Shown here: positions 1 to 14,057 of the stretch, one piece after another
Numbering within the stretch: position 1 is the first letter of the stretch
Layout of the letters: the number at the start of each line of letters is the position of its first letter
Assembly: GCA_947462335.1 (NCBI GenBank)
Contig: OX381705.1
Span: forward strand, 32,263,070 to 32,327,069
Source of the DNA: Harmothoe impar
Taxonomy: Eukaryota > Annelida > Polychaeta > Phyllodocida > Polynoidae
Direction: 5' to 3'
DNA length: 64,000 bases
The notes under the pieces: generated by a model
What the model was told of the DNA's origin: nothing
What the model saw: only the letters and a program-made list of their open reading frames with translations
Database searches by the model: none
Position numbers and translations under genes: made by a program

Positions 1-3000
1 GGCAGGCCAGGAAGTCAGTCAGTCCCCCAAGAAAGGGCCCTGTATTGAATGTGAATATAGAGTAGTGCGGTTCAGATTCGTTGCTTAGCAATCAAAGAGT
101 ATTGATTCAATGTGTCGGTGCATATATGGTCAGCTATTTATATATAATATACATACTTATATTTCTTGAATTTATACAGCATTGTAGAAGTTACTTCCGT
201 TTTTTGCAGAGACGGGCCGCGTGTATTATTATCGATATTACAAATCACCTACGGGTCCACACTGAGAGCGACCAAAGGGCAAGTAGTGAGGTGTGGAAGG
301 ATGAATGAATTGTTACATAATCATAGTCAGAATTATGAGAAATGGTTTTAATGCCCCTCCATGAGGGTAGCCCTTTTAATTATTGATTCTCTCTCGATCA
401 TATTCATATACACTTTTTATAATATAGGACAATACCAAAAAGATGTGCGAGCTGCCAGCTGAATGTTCTGTACACAGTTTCGTCGACGAGCACAATGTGT
501 ATGGCGGGTGGTATTTATTAATGTGGTGTATAGGCTCCTTGTCCTGTTTGTCCTTTAGCCAACTGTGGGCATTTTACACGTGCTATTTTATCAAAGTGAC
601 TTCAGACAGGAGGACCCACACTCCTCCCTCATGGATGTACATATATATAAACAGTATATATATAATAGACAGAACGTTGCTTGTAGCCATTGTAGACCCC
701 GCCCCCTTGTTGGATGTGAAGAGGCATTATGTACTCTGCCCCATTCCCTTCTCGTCGTGTTGCTGTGTGGTTACAACATGTACAACCCTTTTACCTTGGC
801 GCTGGAGGTAGCACCCTACTAGATATAACTGTTCCTATACTCCTCTTCTGTATGCCTCCCTATGTTGTATTAGTCTCAACCTCACTGAGCACGTACACTC
901 AAATGGGCCTTCAGCATCAACTTTTCAGCAGTAAAATTACTGCAGCCAAGGGAACTATCCCCCATAAACAAAGGACCACTATTTCATATGGCCCTTCCGA
1001 CCAGTCACATTGTTGCAGCCATTATCAAGGTCACCTATATTAGAATGGAAGACACTTACATTTCCTGATAAATTAAATAACTATTGGACCATTTCACGAC
1101 TGAGTGTCAAAGGTATGCTCCTTACGTATAGGCTACATGGTAATGCAAATTATTTTATTCTGTTTTATGAAAATGATAAATTCATAAGTGTTATAATAGG
1201 AGAGCCATCTAGTCCGTTACTAGAGAACTCCAGACAAGGAGGCCTCAGTGACGAGCCGAGTCTGCCCAGTATTAGGTCACTACTCTATGTGCAGTGATGG
1301 TGGTGGAGAGTGCAGCAGCTGTATGGAGAATGTTAGCAGCATGCAGAGTGTTAGGTTGGAGAAAGTTTCATTCATTGTTGTCAAGTTGATGGTGGTGACG
1401 GCGTCGCACTACGTCTCACGGGCTCCTGGTCTCCTAAACGGCATTTCTCTCGGGGTTTGACAGTGTTGACCGTTGGTTTAGGGGCCGGTGCCCGAGTTGG
1501 TTGTTGGCGTGGCGGCGTCCGTCTACCATATGCATGCAGGTGTCTGTGCTGAGCGGTTCTACTGTAGAATGCAGTATACATATTCGTGTATTATATTCAC
1601 ATGCATGATGGCTACCAAGGCCGACACCTTAAGTCGACTCATTGGGCTACATACATGGCGCGATTCGTACATTTCGCCCCTCTAGAACACCATTGTTATT
1701 ATTATCGTTTAGATATAAATCATTGTTTCAAAAAGGACAACCAGTGCACGGCTTGACTACAACATACAATAACTTGATCCTACCGTTTTAGCATCTCTTC
1801 AACTGGTCATAATTACTGTTACTTGCCCAAGCATTGTTCAAAATGCACTTTGGAATTCAACATAGAATGTATTATTTCAATATCCATGGGTGGAATCATG
1901 TATCTCCTAATTCATGGTCAAATGGCAATTGCAATTTTAGTTTTGTACCCTTGCAAAATAATTAAAATGATATTATGAGGTTTAGAATGGAGGTGCTACT
2001 ATTGACCAAGCTTATTTCTAATAATTGTGTTCCCTAAGAGCCCACCCAATGGAGAAACCAACGTTAAAACAGAACAAACACTGATGAACGCCGACAGGTT
2101 GCGGTGATTGACGTATGACAAGTCGTACACAGGTTTCAATCCCTTTGGTGCATTTTGTACATTGCAGTACTTTTGTATAATACAGTTTCCACAGTAGGGC
2201 ACACGCAATAAAGTTATTTTGATATGAATAAAATTTGCATTTGTATTCATTCTTTATATACATAACTGACCTGGCTTTTACAAAATAGTTCGATAGTAGC
2301 ATTGACAGATGGCTCGTTAGTATGGACTAAACGTTGCTACAGTTTTCCCAGAGTCTCTCCATAAGATTAAAATCACATTATTCTTTCCAAAATCGCTCAG
2401 ATGATATGGGGGTCCCGACCTTGTTGAGATATTAAATATTGAAGTTTGAGAATGACGCAATGGGCGTTGCCCACCTTAAAAGTCTACAATTGGATTCTTT
2501 AAGAAGTACAAATGGGGAATCTATTATTTTGCAAAAACTGTTTTCCTTTTCAACATTTTTCTGACATGAATTGGTTATCTTTTGGAATACTACGTCGCAA
2601 GGCCAAATAGTCTCGAGTATCATGGCCCTAGAAGTTGTGCTTATGTACATTCGTAGTATGATATAGTTATTATCTTATTTAATTTATACTAATTTCCAGA
2701 TTAATGGATGAAAACTGCATCAGAAGGGTCAATATGCCATATACATGTACTAAATGGAAGCATTTGAGCTGTACACTGATATGGCTTTATCACACTTATT
2801 TCGCAGATGCTTGCGACTTTCAACTCTTTTGAAGAAGTAGGTCATTTTTTTGCATAGCTGCAGCTACTTTCCGATACCTCGGTTTTGAGATTTAAAGGAA
2901 TAATTATACTGAAATCATTATTCATCTATTAAGGTTGTCTTGCGAACACTACCAGCATCTTTTATACCTAGATCCCACATAATGTGCACAATCAGCAGAT

Positions 3001-5520
3001 AAAAGAACAACATCTGAGATGTTGAGGTCAGGCTACTGATTGGAGCCTGACCCCAAGACTAATTCCATGACACAAATAAAACATGATGTCGGAAGGCTTC
3101 TCAGCACTGACAAAAAGAAATTAGATATCATTGTTGTGCAAATTCGATCAGAAAGCGATATGAAATCAGAGAATCACCGGGTACTAATCTGAACCTAATA
3201 TGGGTTAAGAAGTGTGGAGGAGATGAATCCTGCACATCTCTAGATTTTATCTGAACTCACTCGTTTACCAGACAGAAAACAATATCTTTTTCCTAAAAGA
3301 AACTGCCCAACATAGTTTTCATGGTAAAGGTCACATTAAGCATGTTTTAAAACTAGGTAAAGCTGTAACTACTTTTATGGATAGCTCATAAGGCATTTAT
3401 CATGCCAGATTGGTGCCAGATGTTCCGGTACCTGCAATTAGAGAGAAAGAGGCATATCATGTTCCTGAATCTAGAAAACACAATTTCCGTTGCATATAAC
3501 TTCGGAACCCTGACCCTGAACAGTTTTGATAAAAAATCAGAGGTTCTATCTTTGGATCTTTAGACCTGTTTTAACATACATGTCACATACACTTATTCAA
3601 AAGGTATCCATTACTCATGCCCTGAATCACCTGTGATTTAAATTACACAATCAATCTTTGCTCCTACACCGCAGTCTGTAAACTACTAATGAGATTATAT
3701 ATGGGGAGATTTTTGAGCTGAAGCTTGTGACAATGCTTGAATATGACCTTTAATGTTAGACACTGTATTATTACAAAGCAAGAATCATGAATATAACGAA
3801 TCCTTTATGTACAAGGGTGGGACAAGCACGTGTCATGTGTGGTAATTGATTTCATTTGCCATTATACACTTTGGTTATGTGCATAAACTCTTAATTGATA
3901 AATCCATACATTATTTGAATCTGTTCTGGTTCATGCTCAACTGAAAATGTTATGTTTAGCTGTAATAGGATAATATGTGACACGTGATTTGAGGGTAGTT
4001 TTTTGAGCTTCTGAGATGATTTACACCTTCAATCTTTGAATCAATCATTCAATCAAGTACTTAAGCTCACGCGCGGAGGACCGTCTCTTGGGACGATGGT
4101 GCTCCCTTAATAAATAATAATAATAACATATCAAGCACTTATAAGACACTAGGTAATCCTACTACATGTACATAATTATGTAAAGGGTAAATAAGGGGTA
4201 GATCGGCTACTTTTGCGATTACTGCTGCTGTTTTTAAATATCACACGGAGGAAAAGACCATTTAAGATTGTACCAACATTCAAGTAAACGTAGATAGCCA
4301 AGATATATTTGATTTTAATAGAACCCAGTAAACAAGCTTTGTAATTAATTTAAACCACTTTTATAACAAGGCATTACGCTATCAGCAATTCCTTTGAGGG
4401 TGGATGAGAATAGTACTGTTGACATTGATGCACTTTGGCTTCTATATTGATAAGTGTACGCGTACCAGATAACATGGACATCTATTCCGCTATGCCCGTC
4501 CCGGAGGTCTGATAAGGTCTCTAGGGTGCTTCAGCCTCCCACATGCAGTATCCTGGAACAGGAGCTGGTTATACAGTGGATGGTCTGGGTGTGTACACCG
4601 TATCACTCATATCTCCTCAGCATCATCCAGATAGACCTATACACTGGTAAACACTTACAGTAAACAGAACCATTTTCAGGGTATTGTGAAATGAAACTAC
4701 AACTTCAACCATTTTGCCCTCTTTCCGACCATTTCACTCCCTAATGTGACATGAATTGTGCACTTTCTAAATATGGTAAATAACAGATGCTCACATCTAT
4801 GGATGCGATATTGTTTTACAGGTCCCTACAGATCCAGCGGCCAAATTGCAACAAATATTTTCATAATTTTCACACATATTTTATTCAACTCACTCATTAT
4901 AACCTCTCCAGATTTTGCAAAATGAAATTATCTTCCCAATGAAGCCATTTGGGCTACCACATTTTATCTAGTTCCAACTATATCGACGGTTGAACACGCA
5001 ACTGGATTGTCAAAAATAATAATTATGTTTTTCATGAAGAATTGCCATTGACTGAAGCTAAAATGCTGAAAATGTTAACATGCCCACAGTTCTAATAGCA
5101 CTAATCAATATTTGAGCTCTAGAAATGAATATGCATGCTGGCATTACTATTTGCAGCAACCACCATAAGTCCCGAACCACACGACATAATAGGAGCCTAG
5201 TCATGAAGACTTAAAGTTGGCCAGGCTCATTGTTGAGGGCAATTAAATTCATGATAATTTGCTATAATCTTGATTGGGGTGTACAGGAGTTCCTGTTATT
5301 AATTCAGATTTTCCACTTAATTTATGTATTGAAGCATTATTAAATCCTCTAATTTATTGGGTTTAATCTATCAGACCTACCTGTGATGAAAATGATAAAA
5401 AATATGGATACTTCAAAAAAGATTTCACCTAAAATAGGGTCAGCTGTGAAAGATATATTGTGATAAAATTTTCTAAAAATGCCTAGCAATTAACTAATTG
5501 CCATGAAATTACAAAGAGAG
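1..5520. other. Gene-free AT-rich stretch
   Basis: Only short open frames (under about 125 codons) occur on either strand, with no recognisable domain. Visible items are a TA-rich tract near 640-665, a short (TAA)n run near 4110-4128 and an isolated CCCAGTAAACA end near 4324-4335 whose partner end I could not find. From about 2,700 to 5,500 I see no gene-like signal. Non-coding introns or intergenic DNA are equally possible. Confidence 0.5.
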
Positions 5521-5521
5521 T

Positions 5522-5935
5522 AGTATAGGGAAGGTGGCCCCTACAGAGTGGGTAGTGTAGGAAATGTATCCCCTATATAGCCCTACTCACCCACTATCCA
5601 CTCACTATAGCAAATAGACACTATAAGAAATAGTGATTCACGATGATCTTTCTGAAAGACAAGGTCCCATGATGGGCCCGGCCCGGCCAGGGGCGTGGCA
5701 AGCAGTTTCAAAGTAGGGGGGACTGAGGGGTATCTTGACCCTTTTTGACCCCTTTTTACTTGACCTTTTTGGTTTGACCTTTATTGGGGTGGTCAAAAGT
5801 GGGGGAGACATGTCCCCCCCCCCCCGGTTACCACGCCCATGCGCCATGAGTCGAGAAACCAGAATTTCTGATTTAACCCTACTACTTACCATATAGGGAA
5901 CACATTTCCTATACTAGTAGGGATCACAACACCCT
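5522..5935. repeat. Diverged relatives of the 6.8-kb array flanking a MITE
   Basis: Segments at about 5522-5610 and 5876-5935 share the words 'tatagggaa', 'cctatact' and 'ttaccatatagggaacac' with the tandem array at 6832-7141. Between them lies a GGGGCGTGGC-ended element. The simplest reading is an old fragment of the same satellite, interrupted or flanked by a transposon insertion. Unit boundaries are too degraded to count copies. Confidence 0.45.
5688..5841 (+). mobile_element. MITE family G1 (CAGGGGCGTGGCAA ends), copy 1
   Basis: The element begins CAGGGGCGTGGCAAGC and ends with a degraded inverted version (GGTTACCACGCCCATG). The inside carries repeated TTGACC words and a palindromic core of a G-run, ACATGT and a C-run. 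The same layout recurs at 45,076-45,232 and once in each 2,025-bp tandem unit, so this is a dispersed non-autonomous DNA transposon family. No clear target-site duplication remains at this copy. It encodes nothing. Confidence 0.75.
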
Positions 5936-6831
5936 GAAGGTGGCAGGTCGAGTGTTTTTACTGAGGTCATCAGAAATCAACTGCTGCTATATGGCTATAT
6001 GGGGGCTCTCTTTACAGAGAATATTAATGACATTGTATAATTCTGATATAGCAGGAATCCATAAACCCTCTGAGCTAACCCCCATCACAAAAAGTCATTT
6101 TCATTTTGAATATTTCACCCTTAAACAGGACATTTCCATGGAAATGTCAAATTTGCTTATAAAAATAATGAGATGGTGGTTATGGGAATTGCACAATAAG
6201 ATAGATTGGAAAGTCTGCTACAGACCTGCAATCTCCTTTAAGGCCATTAGATGAGCCCAAAATAAATTTTAATTTTACAAGAAAAAATCCTTGGGCAACC
6301 CCCTCCCCCAAATACCATAACAATCAACTCACCCTCCACCCTATCCAAAATACTAGGTGAATAGCCACTCCATCCCACCTCACCCCTCAGTGCCTAACCA
6401 TGCTCTGGGGCTGTGTTACTGGTGAGTGCCACTCTGAGACTAAAGGTTATTAGTCAGGCCTCAGTGGTCAATATGGTACAATGAGAGACATGCATGGATT
6501 TATCAAGCATTAATATTGCTTATTCTCAATATATGAGAGGTGCACTCTATCACATTTTAATTGTGAATGGTATAAAAAGTTGTACCTCATACAGTGGTAG
6601 CATAAATATTTCCCCCATGAAGATAAATTGGTCACAAAGAGCAGCTAGCAGATTTGGTCTGATCTTTGGGGAAATGATATATAATTTTTTCTTGGGGAAA
6701 TTCGACTACAGTTTCTTATTTTATCTCATGATAACCAGACTAATATTTCTGAATCCCAATATTCTTAGCTTTCTAGTCATGCATGAAAAATAATTTTATT
6801 CCTTTTCCTTCTAATTTGCTTGTGGTCCCTA
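5936..6831. other. Gene-free stretch
   Basis: Open frames of about 100 codons exist on the plus strand (5940-6254 and 6494-6793), but neither shows a domain, a Kozak-like start or splice context that I can recognise. I see no repeat structure here. Confidence 0.45.
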
Positions 6832-7141
6832 ATACTACTCACTCTGTAGGGGACACCTTTGCTATACTACCGGTACTTACCATATTAGGGAACACCGTTC
6901 CTATACTACTCACTCCGCAGGGGACACCTTTGCTATACTACTTACCATATAGGGAACACCTTTCCTATACTACTCACTCCGCAGGGGACACCTTCGCTAT
7001 ACTACTTACCATATAGGGAACACCTTTCCTATACTACTCACTCCGTAGGGGACACCTTTGCTATACTACTTACCATATTAGGGAACACCGTTCCTATACT
7101 ACTCACTCTGCAGGGGACACTTTTGCTATACCGGGTACTTC
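6832..7141. repeat. 64-bp tandem array (about 4.7 units)
   Basis: The words CACTCYGYAGGGGACACC start at 6840, 6911, 6975, 7039 and 7104, giving spacings of 71, 64, 64 and 65 bp. Each unit also contains 'ttaccatatagggaacacc' and 'ttcctatactact', which are nearly complementary, so each unit can form a short hairpin around TATAGGGAAC. The first interval is longer because of a small insertion. It is a minisatellite with no coding role evident. Confidence 0.9.
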
Positions 7142-9555
7142 TAACACATGTTACTTTTTTAGCCACCATATGTTAGACATGAACTGGATATAACACTAGC
7201 TCTTTGCTAGTTTGTACTTATTTCATGCATGTCTGCTTCACAAGCCTGAATTTAATTTTTTTTAAATTGTTTTATTGCAACCATGGACTAGCGAACTTCG
7301 GATGTAAACTATGGTACAGAAATGAATGCAAGAATGCATGATCTTTTCATGTACAATGTGTATCACATGTATAAGTAATGGCGTGAGGCATGATAAGTAT
7401 GTACATTTAAGGCACTATGTCATCATGGATACAAACGAGCCATAGTTTATACAGGAATCCATGTCAGGCAGGAGCGAAAAGGAAGGTGTGATATGGGAGT
7501 TTGATAAAACAAAGAGTAGAGGAGGGCTGCTCTTCCCATGTTTCAGCATTTCCCAATAAAGATTCTTAATGCAATCTATTATTGAAGTGTGACTGCTTAG
7601 GGGATATTAAGGCATGTAACTGATATGTGAGGCTATATGTGGTAGTTGGCACTCATATATACTCCAGTTTATATCAGGCCAAATGCATAATAGCAGTAGA
7701 AATGGCTTACGGTATCAGGTTATGTTAAAGTAGTTCATGGACTGTTTATTTGTCCACATAATAGGGTAGCTCAGCTTACATGGATACACCATATTGTCTA
7801 GGTATGACTGGAACCTCTAGACTGGCTGCCATGAAATAGGTTCTTCGGAATACTAAAATCACCTGCTCTCATACCCGGCGTCCTTGCCTCAGGAAAGTGT
7901 CCATCCATGACGTCAATTTTAGATTTCAAATGAATGGACGTCATTATCATAATTATAGTAGTTTCATTCTATACACGATTTGACACTTTCCGTTCTGATT
8001 GTATATACATTGTATCTATTCTGATGTAAGAGGTTGTACATGGTCTGATTAAATATTGATAGACTTCACAGTGAGAGCTCCTAAAGTAAACACCTCCAGC
8101 TCTGATGTGCCTGGAACAGATGGACAGGGACTGCTGTGTTCACACATTACAGGTGATGGACAGGGGACATACAGGGTCCTAAAGAGGGGTTGATGATCTG
8201 ATGACTCTATAACGTGTTACATTGTCCTCGGCCATTGGATCTATAAGGTCCATAAAATCGGTGTCATCCATAAACTCTACATTAGCACTGCGTGTCAGTA
8301 TATAGTATACATACAATATATGTATGCTGAGATAAAATACCTGTATAAGTTACCTTAGCCACAAACAAATCAGGGAGTGGGTGTTTATGTGGAGAACCGG
8401 GCTTAATGATATGGAAGGTCTTTATCTGTGAGATTAAAATATAATGCACATTATTGACGATCAAGAGGCAATTAGCATATAATATTATATTGTACATTCC
8501 AAGTTGATAAGTTCCTCACTAATTGAAAGCTTGGTCAACTGTGGCGATTTGGCCAAGGATTAAAACTTACATCACCATTGAACAACCTTTCAACAGAGTA
8601 CATCACTACCCGCCCACTAAATGGAATCATTATTAGAGTTGTGGGTACATGCTTATTGAAATCCCCTGACGCGAAACGTAGAGGATAGGGGTGGGGATTT
8701 TGTGACGTGTATTTCAGACTTTGTTGGCGTGTCCCATTGTAATCCATAAGCTGTAGCTCATTAGAGATATCAGCTTATTATGATTGTACTGGATGACCTA
8801 TCCACATAGCTGTTATTGACCTATGCAATTCTTCCCTCAATGTCATTTATACACCAATCAATACTACTCTACCAGATCTTATGCAGTATGACCTTCTGGG
8901 TGTATTGCATTGACAAGTGACTTATTCTCTGGTATAGTGTGTTCTATTTCTGTAAGGACATATCAATACCCACCCAATAATAGCCACATTAGCCTTTTAT
9001 GCTACACCATGTATAATGGCCCATTGGCTCATCTTCAAATATATCACCAGCGACTATGTATAGGATGAACAACTCATTCATATGTTTTACTACACATGTA
9101 TTCTGTTTTTATCAGGGTCTCGTCAAGCTCTATCATCCCCAGACGTATACATATTCTCAATTCTCTACATTTCTAACCCGACAATGTGCATATATAAATG
9201 TTGATTATCTAGATCATCTAGATCATCCAGTGGCTTATCATATGCCTATTATTCGGTCTATGACTATTCCATGGAGTAGCATGGTATAATATGCTAATAT
9301 ATATATACCGACAATGTATATATATTATAGTACACTCAAAGCCCAATGGGTCTTTAGATGTTCATGGTGATGGTGACCAGGGAGAGTACCCTGACCGCTC
9401 TCCGAGTGGTCATACTCATGTGATCAGTTCTTACAGTGACCACCTCACACAATTAATATTATTTGTGGTAGTTAAAACCATAAATACTGTCATCATGGGA
9501 TCTCTTACATTCCTATCTTAATTAAGACACATTTCCGAGGCAGAACAATGTAAAT
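7142..9555. other. Gene-free stretch
   Basis: There are no recognisable domains in any frame and no array or paired TIRs that I could identify. Short AT-rich palindromes such as 'catacaatatatgtatg' (about 8309-8326) are the only visible structure. Confidence 0.45.
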
Positions 9556-10410
9556 ACCCAGTAAACACAACGACGTTGGTCAGACGTAAATCTACGTTGA
9601 ATTTTGGTCTGAACTACGTAATTTTAGTAGGTTTATCAACGTCAAAACGTTAAGGTTTATTTACCAATCTCAAACCTGCAGGTCTGATTTACGTAGCTCC
9701 TGAAGACGTAAATCTATGTTTAACACATTACATATAATTCTACATAGTGGGACTCAGACAAAGACTTGTAATATATTGCAGACAAATTTACATTTACAAA
9801 CAATATTCATACAAAGTAACTACTATAATTTTCAATCTCATCTCATTCTACATAGTATATTCTTGTAGTTCAATTGAACAGCCTGACAGTATAGATCTGT
9901 TGAATAGTTTTGGCTGCAGAGAGGCTTTGTACTCCTTCCATTACCACCAATGTGGTGTCCTCACAGTAAGGTGCCTCAAAACACCTATTCATGCACAATA
10001 CTTTAATCACCTGTCCTTTATATATAAATATTCTATTGAATGCGGTTTATTTGCATGATATTGAATTCACAATTAATGAGAATTTACTGCTTGAATGTGG
10101 TAGATTTGTTAAGGAGCTGTAATATACTCTCCATAATTGATAGTGCTGCCACCTAGTGTGACACGGAAAAGTCATCTTCCCAATTGAAGTTGAAAAGTTA
10201 CGTCTTTTAACGTAGATCTACGCAGAATTTTTACGTCTGAATGAGGTAGATCAACGTAAATCAGACGTCTACATCTGTTGAACGTAAATAAACCCTAACG
10301 TTTTGATGTCTACAAACCTTCCAAACTTACCAATCTCAAACCTTTTGGTTGGACATCTACCTAGAGAAACCTCTGAGCTACGTTGGAACTACGTAGGGTG
10401 TTTACTGGGT
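9556..10410. mobile_element. CCCAGTAAACAC-ended element with long inverted arms
   Basis: The sequence starts ACCCAGTAAACAC and ends GTGTTTACTGGGT, a perfect 13-bp TIR. The arms continue inward for about 160-200 bp as an imperfect inverted repeat rich in ACGTAAATC and ACGTT words. For example, 'caaaacgttaaggtttattta' on the left pairs with the complement of 'taaataaaccctaacgttttg' on the right. If the TIR is read as CCCAG..., both sides are flanked by TA. The roughly 480-bp middle has no transposase. It is a non-autonomous DNA element, and shorter relatives lie near 15.3, 41.5 and 50.3 kb. Confidence 0.85.
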
Positions 10411-12592
10411 AATCATGGATGATCACAGATTTTCTTACAGTAGCTTGTCCTCAATGTCGTACATTATAGTTACAAGCAGTGACCTCACTGTAGTGAGCAG
10501 GAACTGGATGTACATGTAGTTACAGGGAGCACCTTAGGTGGTCTCTAGGCAATGACCACCAAGTGACATCCCAGTGAACCACCAAATTCACCGAAAGTGA
10601 TCAAGAGTGACACCCACGCTCCAGCTAAGGGTTCCAGTATAGGCACCGGGAGGACAGCAGACTGTGTAATAGCTCTCCCTGTATGGTACACAGATGTTGA
10701 TAATCTGCTTTCATCTTATGAACTTCACCATAGCGCTCAGCATTCCGTACCATTATGTAACAGTATAAAAAGCAATGGCTCTAGAGTCAGTTAACGTTTG
10801 TGATGTGTCAACATGTACTATTATTGAACAAGTATCCTCGCAATATTGTTGACAGCTAGTAAACTCTGGACTCATCTACCCAAGATTGAGGGACTGAATG
10901 GGGACACAAGAAACCATGCTGAAATGGACAATGGCATATATAAAGTATGCTTGACGAGCACCCGGATTGCAGGTGATAGGTGATCTACAGGGAGGAGACA
11001 AGGGTCACAAGATTGTAAGAATCGAAAGAAACCAGAGTACAAGAGGGAAGTTTGGGCGCCTCCATTGTAGTACGCGCAGACAGTATGACTTTCTTGCAAA
11101 GGTGACTATTGATAGGACGTTTGGTAAGCACAACGCTGCCCGGATCCGTCGGCTCTACATAACATTATATGACAGGGCGACATTTGCTTCTTCACACGCT
11201 TAGCGCCCCACCACCACCCATCTCTAGCCCTACCCCAACTGAGGGCACCACTAGATTGACAAAGGAAGGTATGGAATAAACAACGATCCCTTTATAGATG
11301 GCAAGGCAGAACAGTAGGCGGCGGAATTCTTCAGAGCCAACAGAGAACCGAAAGAAAGGTTCAACGGCCAAAACACGATGCCAGCCTGCTAGATGATTGG
11401 TCAACAGCTAGAGGAATGCCATGAGCAAGAGGGCAGGTGGGCGATCCCAGATGGCAGAAATTGGCACGATGGCGACGGTTTGGTGGAACGCACCACTATG
11501 GAAATGATGGCCAATCGTTATACCACCACACTTTGATGGCACTTTGGACCTGGACAATTCCGTGCATTTCTAGCTCTGCATTCGGTACAAAAGGGGAACA
11601 GGTCTGTGTGTGTGTGGGGTGGGATTCGAAAATGACTCCCCTCTCTATGTGACTCCCCTTTCTAAATGTCAGCCAAGGAGCTACACTGTCAGAAGTTAGT
11701 GCAGCTACACTATAAACTTCTGACACTGGCTGTGACTCCTCTAGGGGACTCCCTTGGTTCAGTCTGGGAGTCACCTTGGTTCCCTTATGCAGCCTGGGCT
11801 CCCCTAAATAGGGCAGTCATTCTTGGAGGCAACCTGCACTTCCTTTTGATTCCGTTTCTTTTCTCTATGATTGGTAGCAGCTATTCTAATTTGATAGATT
11901 ACTTAGCAGTACTGATACAATGTACTTATAATCACGGTTTTGTGTGCTGGCCTTTTACTTGCTACATGTAGTATGTGATTGATTACTTCAGGTTGTTTTG
12001 TCTTAACACAGTTTAAAAGAATAGAGTTCCAATCCTTACAGGTGCTTCCATTGTTATTCATGCTATTCATCCATTTCTTGGATACCCTGTAAACCACCGA
12101 ATACGCATCCTTTGCATGCATAATGTGCACGGTATCGAATAGCAATACTGAGGTCCGACATGTTTGGTATCCATTGCACAGAAACCATCATCTTATGGAA
12201 ATACATTTCATCAGATTGAGAAGGTCTATAACGGAGTGGTGAAATGACAACGGGGACGGGTTGTTCCTCCAGTTTGGTTAGCCTGAAACCATAGATTAGA
12301 TCACTCTTTCTAATTTCTAACATTGAATCAGTTTAAGATCAATTCTCTGCCTTTTTCGTGTGCTCCAGCACTTAGGCAGTGCTTCGGATGAAGATGGATG
12401 TAGCCTCTATTGTAATACGTCACACAATTGGATCCAGGCAGGAGGTTGCATATGAATTGCAGCCAGAACATTTACTTATTATTCACATTATTTAAGTTAC
12501 ACAACGCATCCATAGACAGATAAATCTGACGAGCAGAACCATGAATAATGAATTCATATCAATAAAATGCACCCACGCATCCGGAAGTACAC
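10411..12592. other. Gene-free stretch
   Basis: Several open frames of 70-100 codons overlap on both strands between 10,870 and 12,320, but I recognise none and they contradict each other. No tandem array or TIR pair was seen. Confidence 0.45.
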
Positions 12593-12748
12593 GCCAAAAG
12601 TAATTATCTCATTTTAAGAAAATAAGATGAATAAACTCACCTGGCGGAAAAATGAATAGTTTTAAGATAAAATAACTTGAACTAGCCATTTGTTCGCCAG
12701 GCGAGTTTATTTATCTCATTTTCTTGAAATGAGATAACTTATTTTGGC
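12593..12748. mobile_element. Hairpin MITE (GCCAAAA ends)
   Basis: The left arm 'gccaaaagtaattatctcatttt' is matched in reverse complement by 'aaatgagataacttattttggc' at the right end. A second inner pair, 'gaataaactcacctggcg' and 'cgccaggcgagtttattt', extends the stem to nearly 60 bp with a short AT-rich loop. The size (156 bp), TIRs and lack of coding capacity fit a MITE. The flanks do not show an unambiguous target duplication. Confidence 0.8.
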
Positions 12749-14057
12749 TGTGTATTGCCGAATTCTTTTGTTGCTCACCATATAAAACGGACTGTTCTAC
12801 CTTTATTGATGAGTGATAGGATATAGTTCACATCTTACCTGCTGAATGTATAAGGGCAATCATATTTTCAAATGGTGAAAACACATGATATGGTAATGTG
12901 CATTTCTCAGCGTAAGAATTTAACTTCCATGCCACATGGAAGACATTATCTGTTAAAGCCGTTAGACTTGTAGCCACTGAGGTTATAAGAAGGCATCAAG
13001 AAATCCTGACAGTTGATACCATATGGCAGACGGGAAATTAATTGATATTGTATTTTTAATTAGGATATTGGAATAGACTGGTCTGCCACCAAAGTGTTTG
13101 AGACTAAATGATCATGTTGCAGCGCACCGCGTGTCATAACGATGTGTTTTATGCGAGCCCGGGCGATCACGCCGACGTTAGGCTTAAAGGAAGCGGAAAC
13201 ACGCCACCCGTGGGAACTATACACAGACAGGAAATGGCGCTCTTTGTTGCCCTCCCCGACGTCTGTTTATCTCTCATTGAAGCCGGCAGCAGCCAGGGTG
13301 TAGAATAACCAACGATACGCCATTCCCGCCAACCTGCAAAACTGCCTCTCCCCGGACACCAATGTGTCCCTCCTGCAACCCCCGCCCAGTCGGCACACTT
13401 GTCCCGCAATGAATTTATTGACCACCACTGATGGCATATTTGCCTGGATGACTCGGAGATAATTGGCCGAGCCAGAATGTCGGCTGCTGGAAGTACCCGG
13501 GTTTGGAGTCAGCCTGAGGAGATGTGTGAGCATAAGGAGTCTGTGCGGCCAGCAGACGACATTCCACTCAAAGCCTCGCTTTGCATTGTTCCCCGCGCGC
13601 GAATTAAGAAACTGGATTATGGACCAAATATTTTGACAATGTAATGAAGCAACCATCCACCATGGCTGCTATAGCCTAGTGTTTTTACACCATGGGCCCT
13701 TGTGTCTCTTGTGCAGCTAGTTATACAATCAGGACACGTGGGCCGGTGGGCCAGCAATAGAACAGTATTTCCTTGTTCTGTTCTAATGATAAGTCAGTTC
13801 TATATGGAGTTAATAAGTATGCCATCTCTTGGGATTTGACACATACAGTCATTCACTACCTTTCACAATTAAAACAAGTTGACACAATTGTATCGCCAAT
13901 TTTGAACTTATAAAATAGTTTTGCTCATGAAATGACTTTCAAAAATACAGTACACGTCTTGTCAGATGTTAATGCGTTTTACAGTTGAATATTTCACTCA
14001 TACATAAATTCAGTTTTTGCTCTTTCAGCTTAACCTAGCATGAAGGTAATTTCCAAG
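12749..14057. other. Non-coding stretch with a GC-rich portion
   Basis: Between about 13,100 and 13,600 the DNA is GC- and CpG-richer than its surroundings, with overlapping open frames on both strands (up to 129 codons on the minus strand) that I cannot assign. This could be a CpG island or regulatory DNA. No domain or convincing splice-site pair was found. Confidence 0.4.

Noticed and set aside
6832..7141. CRISPR array
   Set aside because: Units are contiguous without unique spacers and the DNA is eukaryotic; it is a minisatellite.
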